Shown: positions 1 to 7,276, counted from the first letter of the stretch. The stretch: 20,982 nt of DNA from JAMLIN01 sp041676645 (GCA_041676645.1 JBAYRO010000048.1:1-20982); one strand, 5' to 3'. The notes: generated by a model not told the origin, from the letters alone. Numbers and translations: made by a program.

Positions 1-738
1 CGCGCCGAGTGCCCGGCCGGCCTGGTCGGCGGCCTCGCGCAGCAATCCGCTCATGCGGGAGATGGCTTCGCTCGAGAATCGATCGAGCGGACCCGACAGC
101 GACAGGGCCCCGACCAGTTCGCCGTGGACGCCGAACACCGGTGCCGCGACGGCGCCGCACAGCGGGTCGCGCTCGCCTCGCGAAACCATCGTGCGGGGCA
201 CCTCGGCCGGGGTCGCCGCACCCTGTTCGCCGAAGGCCAGCAGGATGCGACCGGCGGCCCCGCGGTCGATCGGCAGCAGGTCGCCGGCCCGCACGCGATC
301 GAGGGTCGAATGCCGTGAATCGATGCGCATCAGGCAGAGCCGCCGGCTGGCGTCATGGCGGACATGGAAGGACGGACTTTCGGTGCCCTGCTCGACCAGG
401 GCGCGCATGATCGGCGCGAGGCGCTGCTCTATCGGATTGTGCGACTCGAAGGACTTGCCGAGCCGGAACGCGAATGGTCCGAGGCCATAGCGCTGATCGG
501 CGCGCCGGACCACCAGCGCGCCGCGTTCGAGCGAGACCAGCAGGCGCAGCAAGGTACTCTTGTACAGCCCGGTGGCGGTGGCGAGTTCGGCGAGGGAAAG
601 CGAGCCGGTCCGGGCGTCTTCGATCGCGACCAGGATCGACAGGGCGCGATCCACCGCCGCAACGCCCTGCATGTTCGCCGCGTAGCCGGGCGAGAGCGCG
701 ACGGGCGGGCGTTTCGAAGTCGTGGTCGATGACACCAT
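1..738 (-). CDS. IclR-family transcriptional regulator (3' end cut by window edge)
   Basis: Reading the complement from 738 gives 246 codons without a stop, reaching base 1; IclR proteins usually have about 250-270 residues, so only a few C-terminal residues are missing. An N-terminal winged helix-turn-helix spans about residues 25-80 (LSLAELATATGLYKSTLLRL), followed by the IclR effector-binding domain (SFHVRHDASRRLCLMRIDSR, then GAAGRILLAF and APVFGVHGELVGALSLSG). It should bind a small organic ligand and control nearby catabolic genes. It diverges from the carboxyltransferase/CoA-transferase operon, the usual IclR layout, so it probably controls that operon and itself. The start is ambiguous: AAGGAG lies only 2 bases before ATG 738 but 5 bases before the next codon, GTG 735, so GTG may be the true start. 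The ligand cannot be read from the sequence. Confidence 0.93.
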   Translation of the reverse strand, partial: MVSSTTTSKRPPVALSPGYAANMQGVAAVDRALSILVAIEDARTGSLSLAELATATGLYKSTLLRLLVSLERGALVVRRADQRYGLGPFAFRLGKSFESHNPIEQRLAPIMRALVEQGTESPSFHVRHDASRRLCLMRIDSRHSTLDRVRAGDLLPIDRGAAGRILLAFGEQGAATPAEVPRTMVSRGERDPLCGAVAAPVFGVHGELVGALSLSGPLDRFSSEAISRMSGLLREAADQAGRALGA

Positions 739-791
739 GGCTCCTTGGGGCGTGGGTCGGGGATCGGGCGCAGGCGACTGGCGCGCTTGCC

Positions 792-820
792 TTGACAGTG
801 TCCGGGAATGTTCTGATACT
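792..820 (+). promoter_or_regulatory. Sigma70-type promoter of the carboxyltransferase/CoA-transferase operon
   Basis: A perfect -35 hexamer TTGACA (792-797) is followed after exactly 17 bases by GATACT (815-820), which matches TATAAT at 4 of 6 positions. Transcription should start near 827, about 45 bases before the TTG start at 873. It is the best -35/-10 pair I found in the window. The -10 directly abuts the TGTTCT repeat at 809-814, so a repressor bound there would block polymerase. Confidence 0.75.
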
Positions 821-854
821 GCCGGAAAAAGAACAAGTGTTCTGTATGGCAGAA
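809..854. promoter_or_regulatory. Putative IclR-type operator array
   Basis: Three copies of one hexamer cluster here: TGTTCT at 809-814, its complement AGAACA at 830-835 and TGTTCT at 838-843. The last two form a perfect palindrome, AGAACA-AG-TGTTCT. A second overlapping palindrome, TTCTG-TATGG-CAGAA, occupies 840-854. The array runs from the edge of the -10 box across the predicted transcription start and stops just before the ribosome binding site, the position expected of a repressor site. That the divergent IclR protein binds it is inference from the arrangement. Confidence 0.55.
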
Positions 855-872
855 TTTACAGGAGGCGGTTTC

Positions 873-2420
873 TTGGCTTGGGAACGGCAACTCGAAGAGC
901 TCGCTCATCGCCATCGGCTTGCCGAGCAGATGGGTGGCGAGGAAAAACTCAGGCGTCATCGCGACAACGGCCGCCTGCCGGTACGCGAGCGCATCGACCG
1001 CCTGCTCGATGCGGACAGCTTTCGCGAGCTCGGCAAATTCGCCGGTACCGGTTCGTATGACGCGGAAGGTCGCCTCGACGGCTTCGTGCCCTCGAACCTG
1101 GTCACCGGGCGCGGCCGGATCGAGGGCCGTCCGGTCGTGGTGATCGGCGACGACTTCACGGTGCGTGGCGGCGCCAACGATGGCGCGGTGGGCGACAAGA
1201 CGATCGCCGGCGAACAGATGGCGCACGACCTGCGTATTCCGTTGGTGCGCCTGGTCGACGGCACCGGGGGTGGCGGCTCGGTCAAGAGCATCGAGATGAA
1301 GGGCCATACCCTGCTGCCCAAGCTCAAGGCCTGGCCGTTCATCACCCAGAACCTGATGACGGTGCCGGTGGTCGGCCTGGGGCTCGGCTCGGTGGCTGGC
1401 ATGGGTTCGGCGCGGGTTGCCGCGAGCCACTACTCGATCATGGTCCGCGAGACCTCGCAGCTCTTCGTGGCCGGCCCGCCGGTGGTGGCGCGCACCGGCC
1501 AGGACCTCACGAAGGAGGAGCTCGGCGGCTCGAGGATCCACACGCGCAACGGCGTGGTCGACGACGAGGTCGGCTCCGAGGTGGAGGCCTTCGAGCGTAC
1601 CCGCCGCTTCCTGTCCTACCTGCCGAGTTCGGTGCACGAGCTGCCGCCGCGCGCCGATACGGGTCGCGAGGCCAGCGCCGACCAGGCGAAGCTTCGCGAC
1701 GTCATTCCCGAGGAGTCGCGCAAGGTCTACAAGATCCGCGGCATCGTCGACACCCTGGTCGACGACGGCTCCTTCTTCGAGATCGGTCGCGGCTGGGGCA
1801 AAGCGCTCGCCTCGGGGCTGGCGCGCATCGACGGCTGGCCGGTGGCGGTATTCGCGAGCGACCCGTACCACTACGGCGGCGCCTGGGATCGCGCCACCAG
1901 CGAGAAGTTCATCCGCCTGCTCGATCTCGCCGAACTCTTCCGCCTGCCGGTGCTGAACCTCGTCGACGTGCCCGGCTTCAAGATCGGGCTCGAGGCCGAG
2001 GTCGAGGGGGTCATGCGGGTCGGCGTGCGGGCGGCCACCGCCGTATCGCAGTCGACGGTGCCCTGGTGCTCCGTCATCATTCGCAAGGCCTTCGGCGTCG
2101 CCGCCGGCGGCCACCAGCATCCGGGCCGCTTCTGCTTCCGCTATGCCTGGCCCAGCGCGCAATGGGGCTCGCTGCCGATCGAAGGCGGGCTCGAAGTCGC
2201 CTACAAGGCGGACATCGAGGCGGCCGCCGATCCGGATGCCAAGCGCGCCGAGATCGAGCAGCGTGTGCGCTCGCTGACCTCGCCGTTTCGCAGCGCCGAG
2301 GCCTTCGTCGTGGAGGACATCATCGATCCCGCCGATACCCGCGCCCTGGTCACCGAGTTCGCCAACCTCGCCGCGCCGCTGCGCGCGGCCGGTGCGGTAC
2401 GCTTCGGCTACCGGCCATGA
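873..2420 (+). CDS. Acyl-CoA carboxylase beta (carboxyltransferase) subunit, PccB/MccB family
   Basis: This 515-residue protein has the full length of propionyl-/methylcrotonyl-CoA carboxylase beta subunits. They transfer carboxyl groups from carboxybiotin to an acyl-CoA in a complex with a biotin carboxylase/BCCP subunit. Both crotonase-like halves are visible: the N-terminal half with RIEGRPVVVIGDDFTVRGG and GLGSVAGMGSARVA, and the C-terminal half with LVDVPGF and RKAFGVAAGGHQHPG (from about residue 404), ending in the family motif IIDPADTR. I prefer the TTG start at 873 because AGGAGG (860-865) sits 7 bases upstream; an in-frame ATG at 846 would put that site inside the gene and lies in the operator palindrome. 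It is the first gene of an operon with CoA-transferase subunits A and B. No biotin carboxylase or biotin-carrier gene is in the window, so the acyl-CoA substrate is unknown. Confidence 0.9.
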   Translation: MAWERQLEELAHRHRLAEQMGGEEKLRRHRDNGRLPVRERIDRLLDADSFRELGKFAGTGSYDAEGRLDGFVPSNLVTGRGRIEGRPVVVIGDDFTVRGGANDGAVGDKTIAGEQMAHDLRIPLVRLVDGTGGGGSVKSIEMKGHTLLPKLKAWPFITQNLMTVPVVGLGLGSVAGMGSARVAASHYSIMVRETSQLFVAGPPVVARTGQDLTKEELGGSRIHTRNGVVDDEVGSEVEAFERTRRFLSYLPSSVHELPPRADTGREASADQAKLRDVIPEESRKVYKIRGIVDTLVDDGSFFEIGRGWGKALASGLARIDGWPVAVFASDPYHYGGAWDRATSEKFIRLLDLAELFRLPVLNLVDVPGFKIGLEAEVEGVMRVGVRAATAVSQSTVPWCSVIIRKAFGVAAGGHQHPGRFCFRYAWPSAQWGSLPIEGGLEVAYKADIEAAADPDAKRAEIEQRVRSLTSPFRSAEAFVVEDIIDPADTRALVTEFANLAAPLRAAGAVRFGYRP

Positions 2421-2448
2421 GGCCGTTTCACGAAACCGGCGGGTAGTC

Positions 2449-3132
2449 ATGCTCGACAAGGTGATCGATTCGATGGCCGAGGCGCTGGCCGATGTCCAGG
2501 ACGGCGCCACCATCCTCATTGGCGGCTTCGGCATCGCCGGGATACCGACGGAACTCGTCTGCGCGCTGCTCGACCAGGGCGCGCGCGAGCTGACCATCGT
2601 GAACAACAACGGCGGCGATGGTCCCATCGGCCTGTCGCAGCTGATCGATGCCGGTCGGGTGCGCAAGCTGGTGAGCTCGTACGCCCGTTCGGTGGGCAAG
2701 ACCGGCAATGCCGAAGCCTTCGCCCGCGAATACGAGGCCGGGCGCATCGAACTCGAATGCGTTCCCCAGGGGATCATGGCCGAGCGCATGCGGGCCGCGG
2801 CGGCCGGCAACGGCCCCTTCTTCACCCCCACCGGCTACGGCACCCTGCTTGCCGAGGGCAAGGAGACGCGGGTCATCGATGGCCGCGGCTATGTGCTCGA
2901 GCAACCCCTGCACGGCGACTTCGGCCTGGTCCGGGCCATGCAGGCCGATCGCTGGGGCAATCTCATGTTCAATCGCGCCGAGCGCAACTTCAATCCGGTG
3001 GTGGCGATGGCGTCGCGCGTTGCCGTCGCCCAGGTCGAGTCGATCGTCCCGCTCGGCGCGATCGACCCGGAAGGCGTGCAGTTGCCCGGCATCTTCGTCC
3101 AGCGCGTGGTGCGCCGGGAGGGCGACCGATGA
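2449..3132 (+). CDS. 3-oxoadipate/3-oxoacid CoA-transferase subunit A
   Basis: This 227-residue protein is a family I CoA-transferase alpha subunit, which moves CoA from succinyl-CoA to a 3-oxoacid via a glutamyl-CoA thioester held by subunit B. The CoA-transferase signature GGFGIAGIP is at residues 25-33. VPQG, FFTPTGYGTLLAEGKETRV and YVLEQPLHGDF resemble PcaI/CatI (3-oxoadipate) more than ScoA/AtoD, but without other pca genes the substrate stays open (3-oxoadipate, acetoacetate or another 3-oxoacid). The ATG at 2449 lies 28 bases after the carboxyltransferase stop and has only a weak G-rich ribosome site. The stop overlaps the start of subunit B by four bases (ATGA), which implies translational coupling and equimolar synthesis. 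Confidence 0.9.
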   Translation: MLDKVIDSMAEALADVQDGATILIGGFGIAGIPTELVCALLDQGARELTIVNNNGGDGPIGLSQLIDAGRVRKLVSSYARSVGKTGNAEAFAREYEAGRIELECVPQGIMAERMRAAAAGNGPFFTPTGYGTLLAEGKETRVIDGRGYVLEQPLHGDFGLVRAMQADRWGNLMFNRAERNFNPVVAMASRVAVAQVESIVPLGAIDPEGVQLPGIFVQRVVRREGDR

Positions 3133-3809
3133 CACAAGCCTTTCGCCCCCTCGACCGCGACGGAATGGCGCGCCAGGTAGCCGCCGACATGCCCGACGGC
3201 GCCTACGTCAACCTCGGCATCGGCATCCCGACACTGGCCGCGCGCTACCTGCCGGCCGATCGCGAAGTCATTCTCCACAGCGAGAACGGCATCGTCGGCA
3301 TGGTGTCCGCCCCGGCCGACCAGCCGCCCGATCCGGGGCTGCTCAACGCGAGCCGGGAGGCGATCGTGCTGGTGCCGGGCGCATCGCTCAGCGACCATGT
3401 CGTCTCCTTCACCATGATCCGCGGTGGCCATCTCGACATCTCGGTGCTGGGCGCCTTCGAGGTGGCGAGCAACGGCGACATCGCCAACTGGGACACCGGC
3501 GAGCCCGGCGCGATCCCCGCCGTCGGTGGCGCCATGGACCTCGTGGTCGGGGCCCGCTCCATCTGGGCCGTGATGTCGCACAACACCCGCGAGGGCGCGC
3601 CCAAGATCGTCGAGCGCTGCACCTATCCGATCACCGGCCAGGCGGTGGTCGACCGGGTCTACACCGACCTCGCCGTGCTCGATGTCGATCGCGCCGCGCA
3701 GCGCCTGACGGTACGCGCCATGGTGGCGGGCCTGTCCTTCGAGGAGTTGCAGCGGCGCACCGCGGCGCCCCTGTCGCGCGCCCCGGACTGCCGCATCGTC
3801 GAGCCCTGA
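3129..3809 (+). CDS. 3-oxoadipate/3-oxoacid CoA-transferase subunit B
   Basis: This 226-residue beta subunit carries the catalytic glutamate in the SENG motif (Glu52 of HSENGIVGM), where the enzyme-CoA thioester forms. AYVNLGIGIPTLAARYLP, RGGHLDISVLGAFEV and GEPGAIPAVGGAMDLVVGAR are characteristic of PcaJ/ScoB/AtoA. The start codon overlaps the stop of subunit A in ATGA. It is the last gene of the operon; only 32 bases separate its stop from the stop of the convergent MFS gene. Together the three operon products could carboxylate an acyl-CoA and move CoA between carboxylic acids, but the order of reactions is inference. Confidence 0.91.
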   Translation: MTQAFRPLDRDGMARQVAADMPDGAYVNLGIGIPTLAARYLPADREVILHSENGIVGMVSAPADQPPDPGLLNASREAIVLVPGASLSDHVVSFTMIRGGHLDISVLGAFEVASNGDIANWDTGEPGAIPAVGGAMDLVVGARSIWAVMSHNTREGAPKIVERCTYPITGQAVVDRVYTDLAVLDVDRAAQRLTVRAMVAGLSFEELQRRTAAPLSRAPDCRIVEP

Positions 3810-3841
3810 CCCGGGCGATACCGCGTCGGCCTGAACAGGCT

Positions 3842-5044
3842 CTACAGGTCACTGAGCGGCGGATTGCGCCGCAACCAGAGGGCGATCACCACGCCGAGCA
3901 CGGCCGCGAGCACGCCGAGCCCGGCGATCGTGGCGCCATAGCTGGTCCGCTCGATCACCGCGGCGGCGCCGGCCACCCCCGCCGACTGGCCCGAGAACAG
4001 CGCCAGCGCCATGCAGGCAAGGCCGATGCCGCGGGTCGCCGGCGCGATCTGGGTGCCGCGCGTCTGCACCGTGTTGTGCATCATGTAGAAGCCGAAGCCG
4101 GTGAGCAGGCAGGCGGCGATCGCGCCGGCCAGCCACGGGCTCCAGACCACGGTGAGCAGGCCGATGGCCAGGCCGGCGCTGCCGACCACCGCCAGGCCGC
4201 GCTCGCCGAGGCTGCCGATCAGCCGCCGCGAGAAAATCGCGAACGCCAGTCCGCCGCCGCCGAAGCCACCCACGATCAGGCCGGCCTGCCAGAGCGGGAT
4301 CTCGTGGCGCAGGTGCAGGAAGCTCGGGACGAAGGCCAGCGCCCCGAAGCCGATCGCACCCTCGAGCGCGACGAAGAGCATCACGGCGCATGCGCGCGGA
4401 TCGGTGAAGATCGCCCGGTAGGTGGCGAGCACCCGGCCCAGTCCGCCGGGGACGGCAAGCGGGGCGGATGCCCGTCGCGCGGGGCCGCGCAGCATCAGCC
4501 CGGTAATGAGGAAGAGCAGGCCCGGCAGGAGGAAGGCGGTGTTCCAGCCCAGGGTGTCGGCGAACACGCCGCCGGTGGCCTGCCCGAACACCCCGCCGGT
4601 GGTGGCCGCGGCGGTGAAGTTGGCAAGCGTGGCCGGGCGCTCGGCGTAGGCGACGTTGTCGCCGATCCAGGCAAGGCCCAGCGGCATGACGGCGCCGATC
4701 GCGGCGCCGGAGACGAAGCGCATCGCGACCAGCCAGCCATAGGACAGGGGCAGGGCGGCCGCGAGGCTCGCGGCGGCGGCGACCAGCGCGGCTACCGACA
4801 TCACCGCCAGCTTGCCGCGACGATCGCCCAGCGGACCGGCGACGAGGCTGAACAGCGCGTAGGCCATCACGAAGACCGTCACCACCAGCGAGACATCGGT
4901 GGGCGAGCGGCCGAACTCGGCGCCGAGCCGGGGCAGCATCGGATCGCAGACGCGGATCGAGAGCGTGCCGGCGAAGCCGGAGATTCCGATCAGCCACAGC
5001 GAGCGGGTGTGCTCGCGGTCGGTACCCGGAGAGGTCGGCGCCAT
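3842..5044 (-). CDS. MFS transporter (12-TM, drug/metabolite efflux type)
   Basis: This 400-residue inner-membrane protein has about 12 hydrophobic segments in two halves separated by a charged loop near residues 190-210. MFS motif A is clear after helix 2 (GPLGDRRGKLA, residues 70-80), and helix 4 contains RFVSGAAIGAVMP. Length and layout fit single-domain secondary transporters of the YnfM/AraJ-like group that exchange small molecules for protons. The substrate cannot be deduced. It lies 9 bases downstream of the metallo-hydrolase gene on the same strand, so the two are probably one transcript, and it converges on the CoA-transferase operon. Its length and intact motifs suggest a functional gene. 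Confidence 0.9.
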   Translation of the reverse strand: MAPTSPGTDREHTRSLWLIGISGFAGTLSIRVCDPMLPRLGAEFGRSPTDVSLVVTVFVMAYALFSLVAGPLGDRRGKLAVMSVAALVAAAASLAAALPLSYGWLVAMRFVSGAAIGAVMPLGLAWIGDNVAYAERPATLANFTAAATTGGVFGQATGGVFADTLGWNTAFLLPGLLFLITGLMLRGPARRASAPLAVPGGLGRVLATYRAIFTDPRACAVMLFVALEGAIGFGALAFVPSFLHLRHEIPLWQAGLIVGGFGGGGLAFAIFSRRLIGSLGERGLAVVGSAGLAIGLLTVVWSPWLAGAIAACLLTGFGFYMMHNTVQTRGTQIAPATRGIGLACMALALFSGQSAGVAGAAAVIERTSYGATIAGLGVLAAVLGVVIALWLRRNPPLSDL

Positions 5045-5053
5045 CGGGCGCGA

Positions 5054-6103
5054 TCAGGCGATGTGGTAGCGGTCGACGCCGTCGGCGTCGGTGCGTCTGG
5101 CCACCTCGCCGCGCCCGAGCAGATAGTTGAGATGGGCGAGGCTCTCGCCGGTGGCCAGGCCGAGGAGGTCGCGGCCTATGGGCCGGGCGAACAGCGCCGG
5201 GAAGACATCGACGACGCGCCGCGGTTCGGCGGCGATCAACTCGCGCAGCTTGTCGAGATTGTGCCGGTGCTCGGCGGCGAGATAGCGCAGCCGGTCGTGC
5301 AGGCCGCGAAACGGCAGGTTGTGTGCCGGCAGCACCAGGACATCGTCGGGAACGGTCGCGAGCAGCTTGTCGATCGATTCGAGCCAGTCGGCCAGCGGGT
5401 CGCCGTCGGGTTCGGTCGGGAACACCGAGACGTTCGAGGAGATCCGCGGCAGCACCTGGTCGCCCGAGACGAGCAGCTTGCGCGTCGGGCAGTAGAAGCA
5501 GGCGTGCTCGGGCGAATGGCCGGTGCCGACGACGACCTGCCAGTCCTCGTCGCCGATGCGGATCCGGTCGCCGTCACGCAGGCGCTGGTAGCTCTCGGGC
5601 AACGCGTAGACATTGCGCCCGAAGCCGCCGAAGCGGGCCCGGTAGGCGTCGATCGCCTCCTCGTCCCAGCCGGCGCGCCGGTAGAAGGTTTCGCCGTCAT
5701 CGGGAGCCTGGCGGCCCGTGTCGGCGACCAGGACGCGGCAGCTCAGGTATTCCAGGCGGGTCATCCAGAGTCGGCAGCCGAACTTGCGTGTCAGCCAGCC
5801 CGCCATGCCGACGTGGTCGGGATGCATGTGGGTGACGAGGACCCGGGTGAGCGGCCGGCCGCCGAGCTCGTCGCCGAGCAGGCGGCGCCATTGCGAGGCC
5901 GACTGCGGCCCCTGGATCCCGGTGTCGACCAGCGACCAGCCTTCGCCATCGGCGATCGCCCACAGGTTGATGTGGTCGAGCGAAAAGGGCAGCGGCATCC
6001 GCAGCCAGAGCACCCCGGGCGCCACTTCGAAGGCGCGCCCGGATTCCGGCGGTTCGGCGAAGGGGTAATCGAGTTGCGGGCGAACGAGTGCAGTGGTGGT
6101 CAT
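5054..6103 (-). CDS. MBL-fold metallo-hydrolase
   Basis: This 349-residue protein has the metallo-beta-lactamase fold. The HxHxDH zinc site is HMHPDH (His92, His94, Asp96, His97); further ligands are the His of GTGHSPEH, the Asp of SGDQVLP and the His of LPAHNLPF. The roughly 80-residue C-terminal part, with VDVFPALF and LAHLNYLLGRGEVARR, resembles the winged-helix-like tail of LACTB2-type MBL proteins. Such enzymes hydrolyse thioesters, lactones or phosphoesters; the substrate is unknown. I chose ATG 6103 because it starts just before the conserved part; the longer reading frame back to 6142 adds 13 unconserved residues. It is the first gene of an operon with the MFS transporter. Confidence 0.9.
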   Translation of the reverse strand: MTTTALVRPQLDYPFAEPPESGRAFEVAPGVLWLRMPLPFSLDHINLWAIADGEGWSLVDTGIQGPQSASQWRRLLGDELGGRPLTRVLVTHMHPDHVGMAGWLTRKFGCRLWMTRLEYLSCRVLVADTGRQAPDDGETFYRRAGWDEEAIDAYRARFGGFGRNVYALPESYQRLRDGDRIRIGDEDWQVVVGTGHSPEHACFYCPTRKLLVSGDQVLPRISSNVSVFPTEPDGDPLADWLESIDKLLATVPDDVLVLPAHNLPFRGLHDRLRYLAAEHRHNLDKLRELIAAEPRRVVDVFPALFARPIGRDLLGLATGESLAHLNYLLGRGEVARRTDADGVDRYHIA

Positions 6104-6178
6104 GGGCGGGAGCTCTTCGACAGCGAGCCTGCATTGTCGCACCGCCGCCGCCGCGCCGCCGCCAAGGGAAAATGGCAG

Positions 6179-6229
6179 AAAATGGGGTCAGACTCCATTT
6201 CAGAATGAAATGGAGTCTGACCCCATTTT
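6179..6229. repeat. Perfect 23-bp palindromic hairpin, GGGGTCAGAC repeat, copy 1
   Basis: The left arm (6179-6201) and right arm (6207-6229) are perfectly complementary over 23 bases around the loop AGAAT. The outer part, AAAATGGGGTCAGAC, is identical to that of the repeat at 13194-13249, while the inner part (TCCATTTC) is different. Imperfect extra copies of the outer motif flank it on both sides, for example CTGACCCCGTTTCC at 6231-6244. It sits between the 3' end of the small membrane-protein gene and the 5' end of the metallo-hydrolase gene. It resembles REP-type dispersed palindromes mobilised by REP-associated Y1 transposases; no such transposase is in the window. It could also act as a terminator for the upstream minus-strand genes. 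Confidence 0.9.
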
Positions 6230-6286
6230 CCTGACCCCGTTTCCCTGCCTTTTCGCACACCGGGCCGCCGGTCGGCCCAGGAGGCT

Positions 6287-6460
6287 TCAGCAGGTATAGG
6301 CGTCGTCCGGGTCCGTCTCGCGGATGCGCAGCGGCCGGCGGTGTCCGCCGGCCTTGCGATCTCTCTTGTGATCCCGCATCCACGACCAGACGAGCGGCAT
6401 GGCCATGGCAATGAGCGCCACGAGCAGCATCCAGGCTGCGATCTCCAGTGCTTCGTTCAT
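6287..6460 (-). CDS. Small single-span membrane protein, 57 residues
   Basis: I do not recognise this protein. It has a short acidic N-terminus (MNEALEI), one hydrophobic segment at about residues 7-27 rich in Ala, Leu and Met, then a strongly basic stretch (MRDHKRDRKAGGHRRPLRIR) and an acidic end with a terminal cysteine (DPDDAYTC). The positive-inside rule predicts N-out/C-in. The ATG at 6460 is preceded by a GGGGGTG ribosome site about 6 bases upstream. It lies downstream of the histidine phosphatase gene on the same strand, separated by about 110 bases that contain a GC-rich hairpin. A longer frame back to 6703 overlaps the phosphatase gene and is unlikely. Confidence 0.6.
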   Translation of the reverse strand: MNEALEIAAWMLLVALIAMAMPLVWSWMRDHKRDRKAGGHRRPLRIRETDPDDAYTC

Positions 6461-6537
6461 CGCTTCACCCCCGTTCAGCGATCTGGCGAAACCCGAGTAT
6501 GCGGCCGAGACAGCTGCGATGCTGTGCAATATTGCGC

Positions 6538-6564
6538 GCCGGGCCGCTTCGCGCGGGGCCCGGC
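6538..6564 (-). terminator. GC-rich hairpin after the phosphatase gene
   Basis: Complementary 8-base arms GCCGGGCC (6538-6545) and GGCCCGGC (6557-6564) enclose an 11-base loop, starting 7 bases after the stop of the minus-strand histidine phosphatase gene. No T-run follows, so it may stabilise or attenuate the transcript rather than act as a full intrinsic terminator. Confidence 0.4.
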
Positions 6565-6570
6565 GGGTCG

Positions 6571-7185
6571 TCAGAAGCCCGACAGGCCGCGACCGTCGTC
6601 GACGATGGCACCGTCCAGGTGGCGGACGCAGTTGACGAGGAGCGACTGGTGTGGCGGCTCGGCGCCGACGATCGACAGCCCGGTATTGGCGAGCGGCCCG
6701 CATTCCACCACGCCTTCGGGCAGTTTCGCGAGCTTGTTCAGCAGCACGCGGATGACGAGCCCGTGGGAGACGACCGCGATCGGGCCGCCGAAGGCGGCAT
6801 GGTGGGCGCGGATAGCGCCGAGCGCTTCGCCCACCCGCACGGTGAAGTCCTCCCAGCTCTCGCCGCCGGGCGGCGTGTAGTCGAGCGCCATGGGGTCGAA
6901 GCCGAGCGAATCGTAGCTGCGGCCGCGCAGGTCGCCGAAGTCGCGCTCGCGCAGCAGCGGATCCTGGCGCATGGGCAGGCCGGTGGCCGCCGAGATCGCC
7001 TCCGCGGTCTGGACGGCGCGGGCCATGTCGCTGACGACGATGCCCGCCAGCCGCTCCCCGGCCAGGCGTGCGCCGATCGCCCGCGCTTGGGCGAGGCCGC
7101 GCTCGGACAGTGGCGTATCCGGCGGCTGCAGGACGCGGGTCGCGTTGAGCGCGGTTTCACCATGGCGGACGAGAAACAGGGACAT
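6571..7185 (-). CDS. Histidine phosphatase family protein (phosphoglycerate-mutase-like)
   Basis: This 204-residue cytosolic protein belongs to branch 1 of the histidine phosphatase superfamily. The phosphorylated histidine is His8 in LVRHGE, with Arg7 next to it; the acid is probably Glu80 in LLRERDFG, and the second histidine is His141 in VVSHGLVIR. Length fits GpmB/CobC/PhoE-like enzymes rather than cofactor-dependent phosphoglycerate mutase, so a broad phosphomonoesterase role is most likely. The ATG at 7185 has GGAG 8 bases upstream; the frame extends to 7236, but the family N-terminus begins at MSLFLVRHG. It diverges from metC across 122 bases that hold two inverted repeats. Confidence 0.9.
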   Translation of the reverse strand: MSLFLVRHGETALNATRVLQPPDTPLSERGLAQARAIGARLAGERLAGIVVSDMARAVQTAEAISAATGLPMRQDPLLRERDFGDLRGRSYDSLGFDPMALDYTPPGGESWEDFTVRVGEALGAIRAHHAAFGGPIAVVSHGLVIRVLLNKLAKLPEGVVECGPLANTGLSIVGAEPPHQSLLVNCVRHLDGAIVDDGRGLSGF

Positions 7186-7210
7186 TGCGAAAACTCCAGG
7201 GACGAGGTGG

Positions 7211-7260
7211 CATGCCGCTACCGAATACGGCGGCATGGCGATCCCGCCGGTCGAGGCGGG
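7211..7260. repeat. Two adjacent inverted repeats in the phosphatase/metC divergent region
   Basis: The first pair is CATGCCGC (7211-7218) and GCGGCATG (7230-7237) with an 11-base spacer. The second is CCCGCC (7243-7248) and GGCGGG (7255-7260) with a 6-base spacer. Both are perfect. They occupy the middle of the 122-base divergent intergenic region and could be operators or leader hairpins; short perfect pairs also arise by chance in GC-rich DNA. Confidence 0.5.
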
Positions 7261-7270
7261 GGCGCAAGGT

Positions 7271-7276
7271 TAAGAT
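7271..7276 (+). promoter_or_regulatory. metC: Candidate -10 element of metC
   Basis: TAAGAT matches TATAAT at 4 of 6 positions and stands out in GC-rich surroundings 31 bases before the chosen metC start. No good -35 hexamer lies 16-18 bases upstream; that space is taken by the CCCGCC/GGCGGG inverted repeat, which might bind an activator or repressor. Confidence 0.35.

Noticed and set aside
739..840. Minus-strand promoter for the IclR gene
   Set aside because: I looked for -35/-10 pairs on the complement and found only weak hexamers at poor spacing, so none is claimed.
429..2831. 800-residue minus-strand open frame
   Set aside because: It lies opposite the carboxyltransferase and in a different frame from the IclR gene; its translation is low-complexity Arg/Ala/Gly/His-rich with no family motif. 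It is open only because of high GC.
2708..6208. 1166-residue plus-strand open frame
   Set aside because: It crosses the CoA-transferase genes out of frame and the MFS and MBL genes antisense. The product is compositionally biased and matches nothing; a GC shadow.
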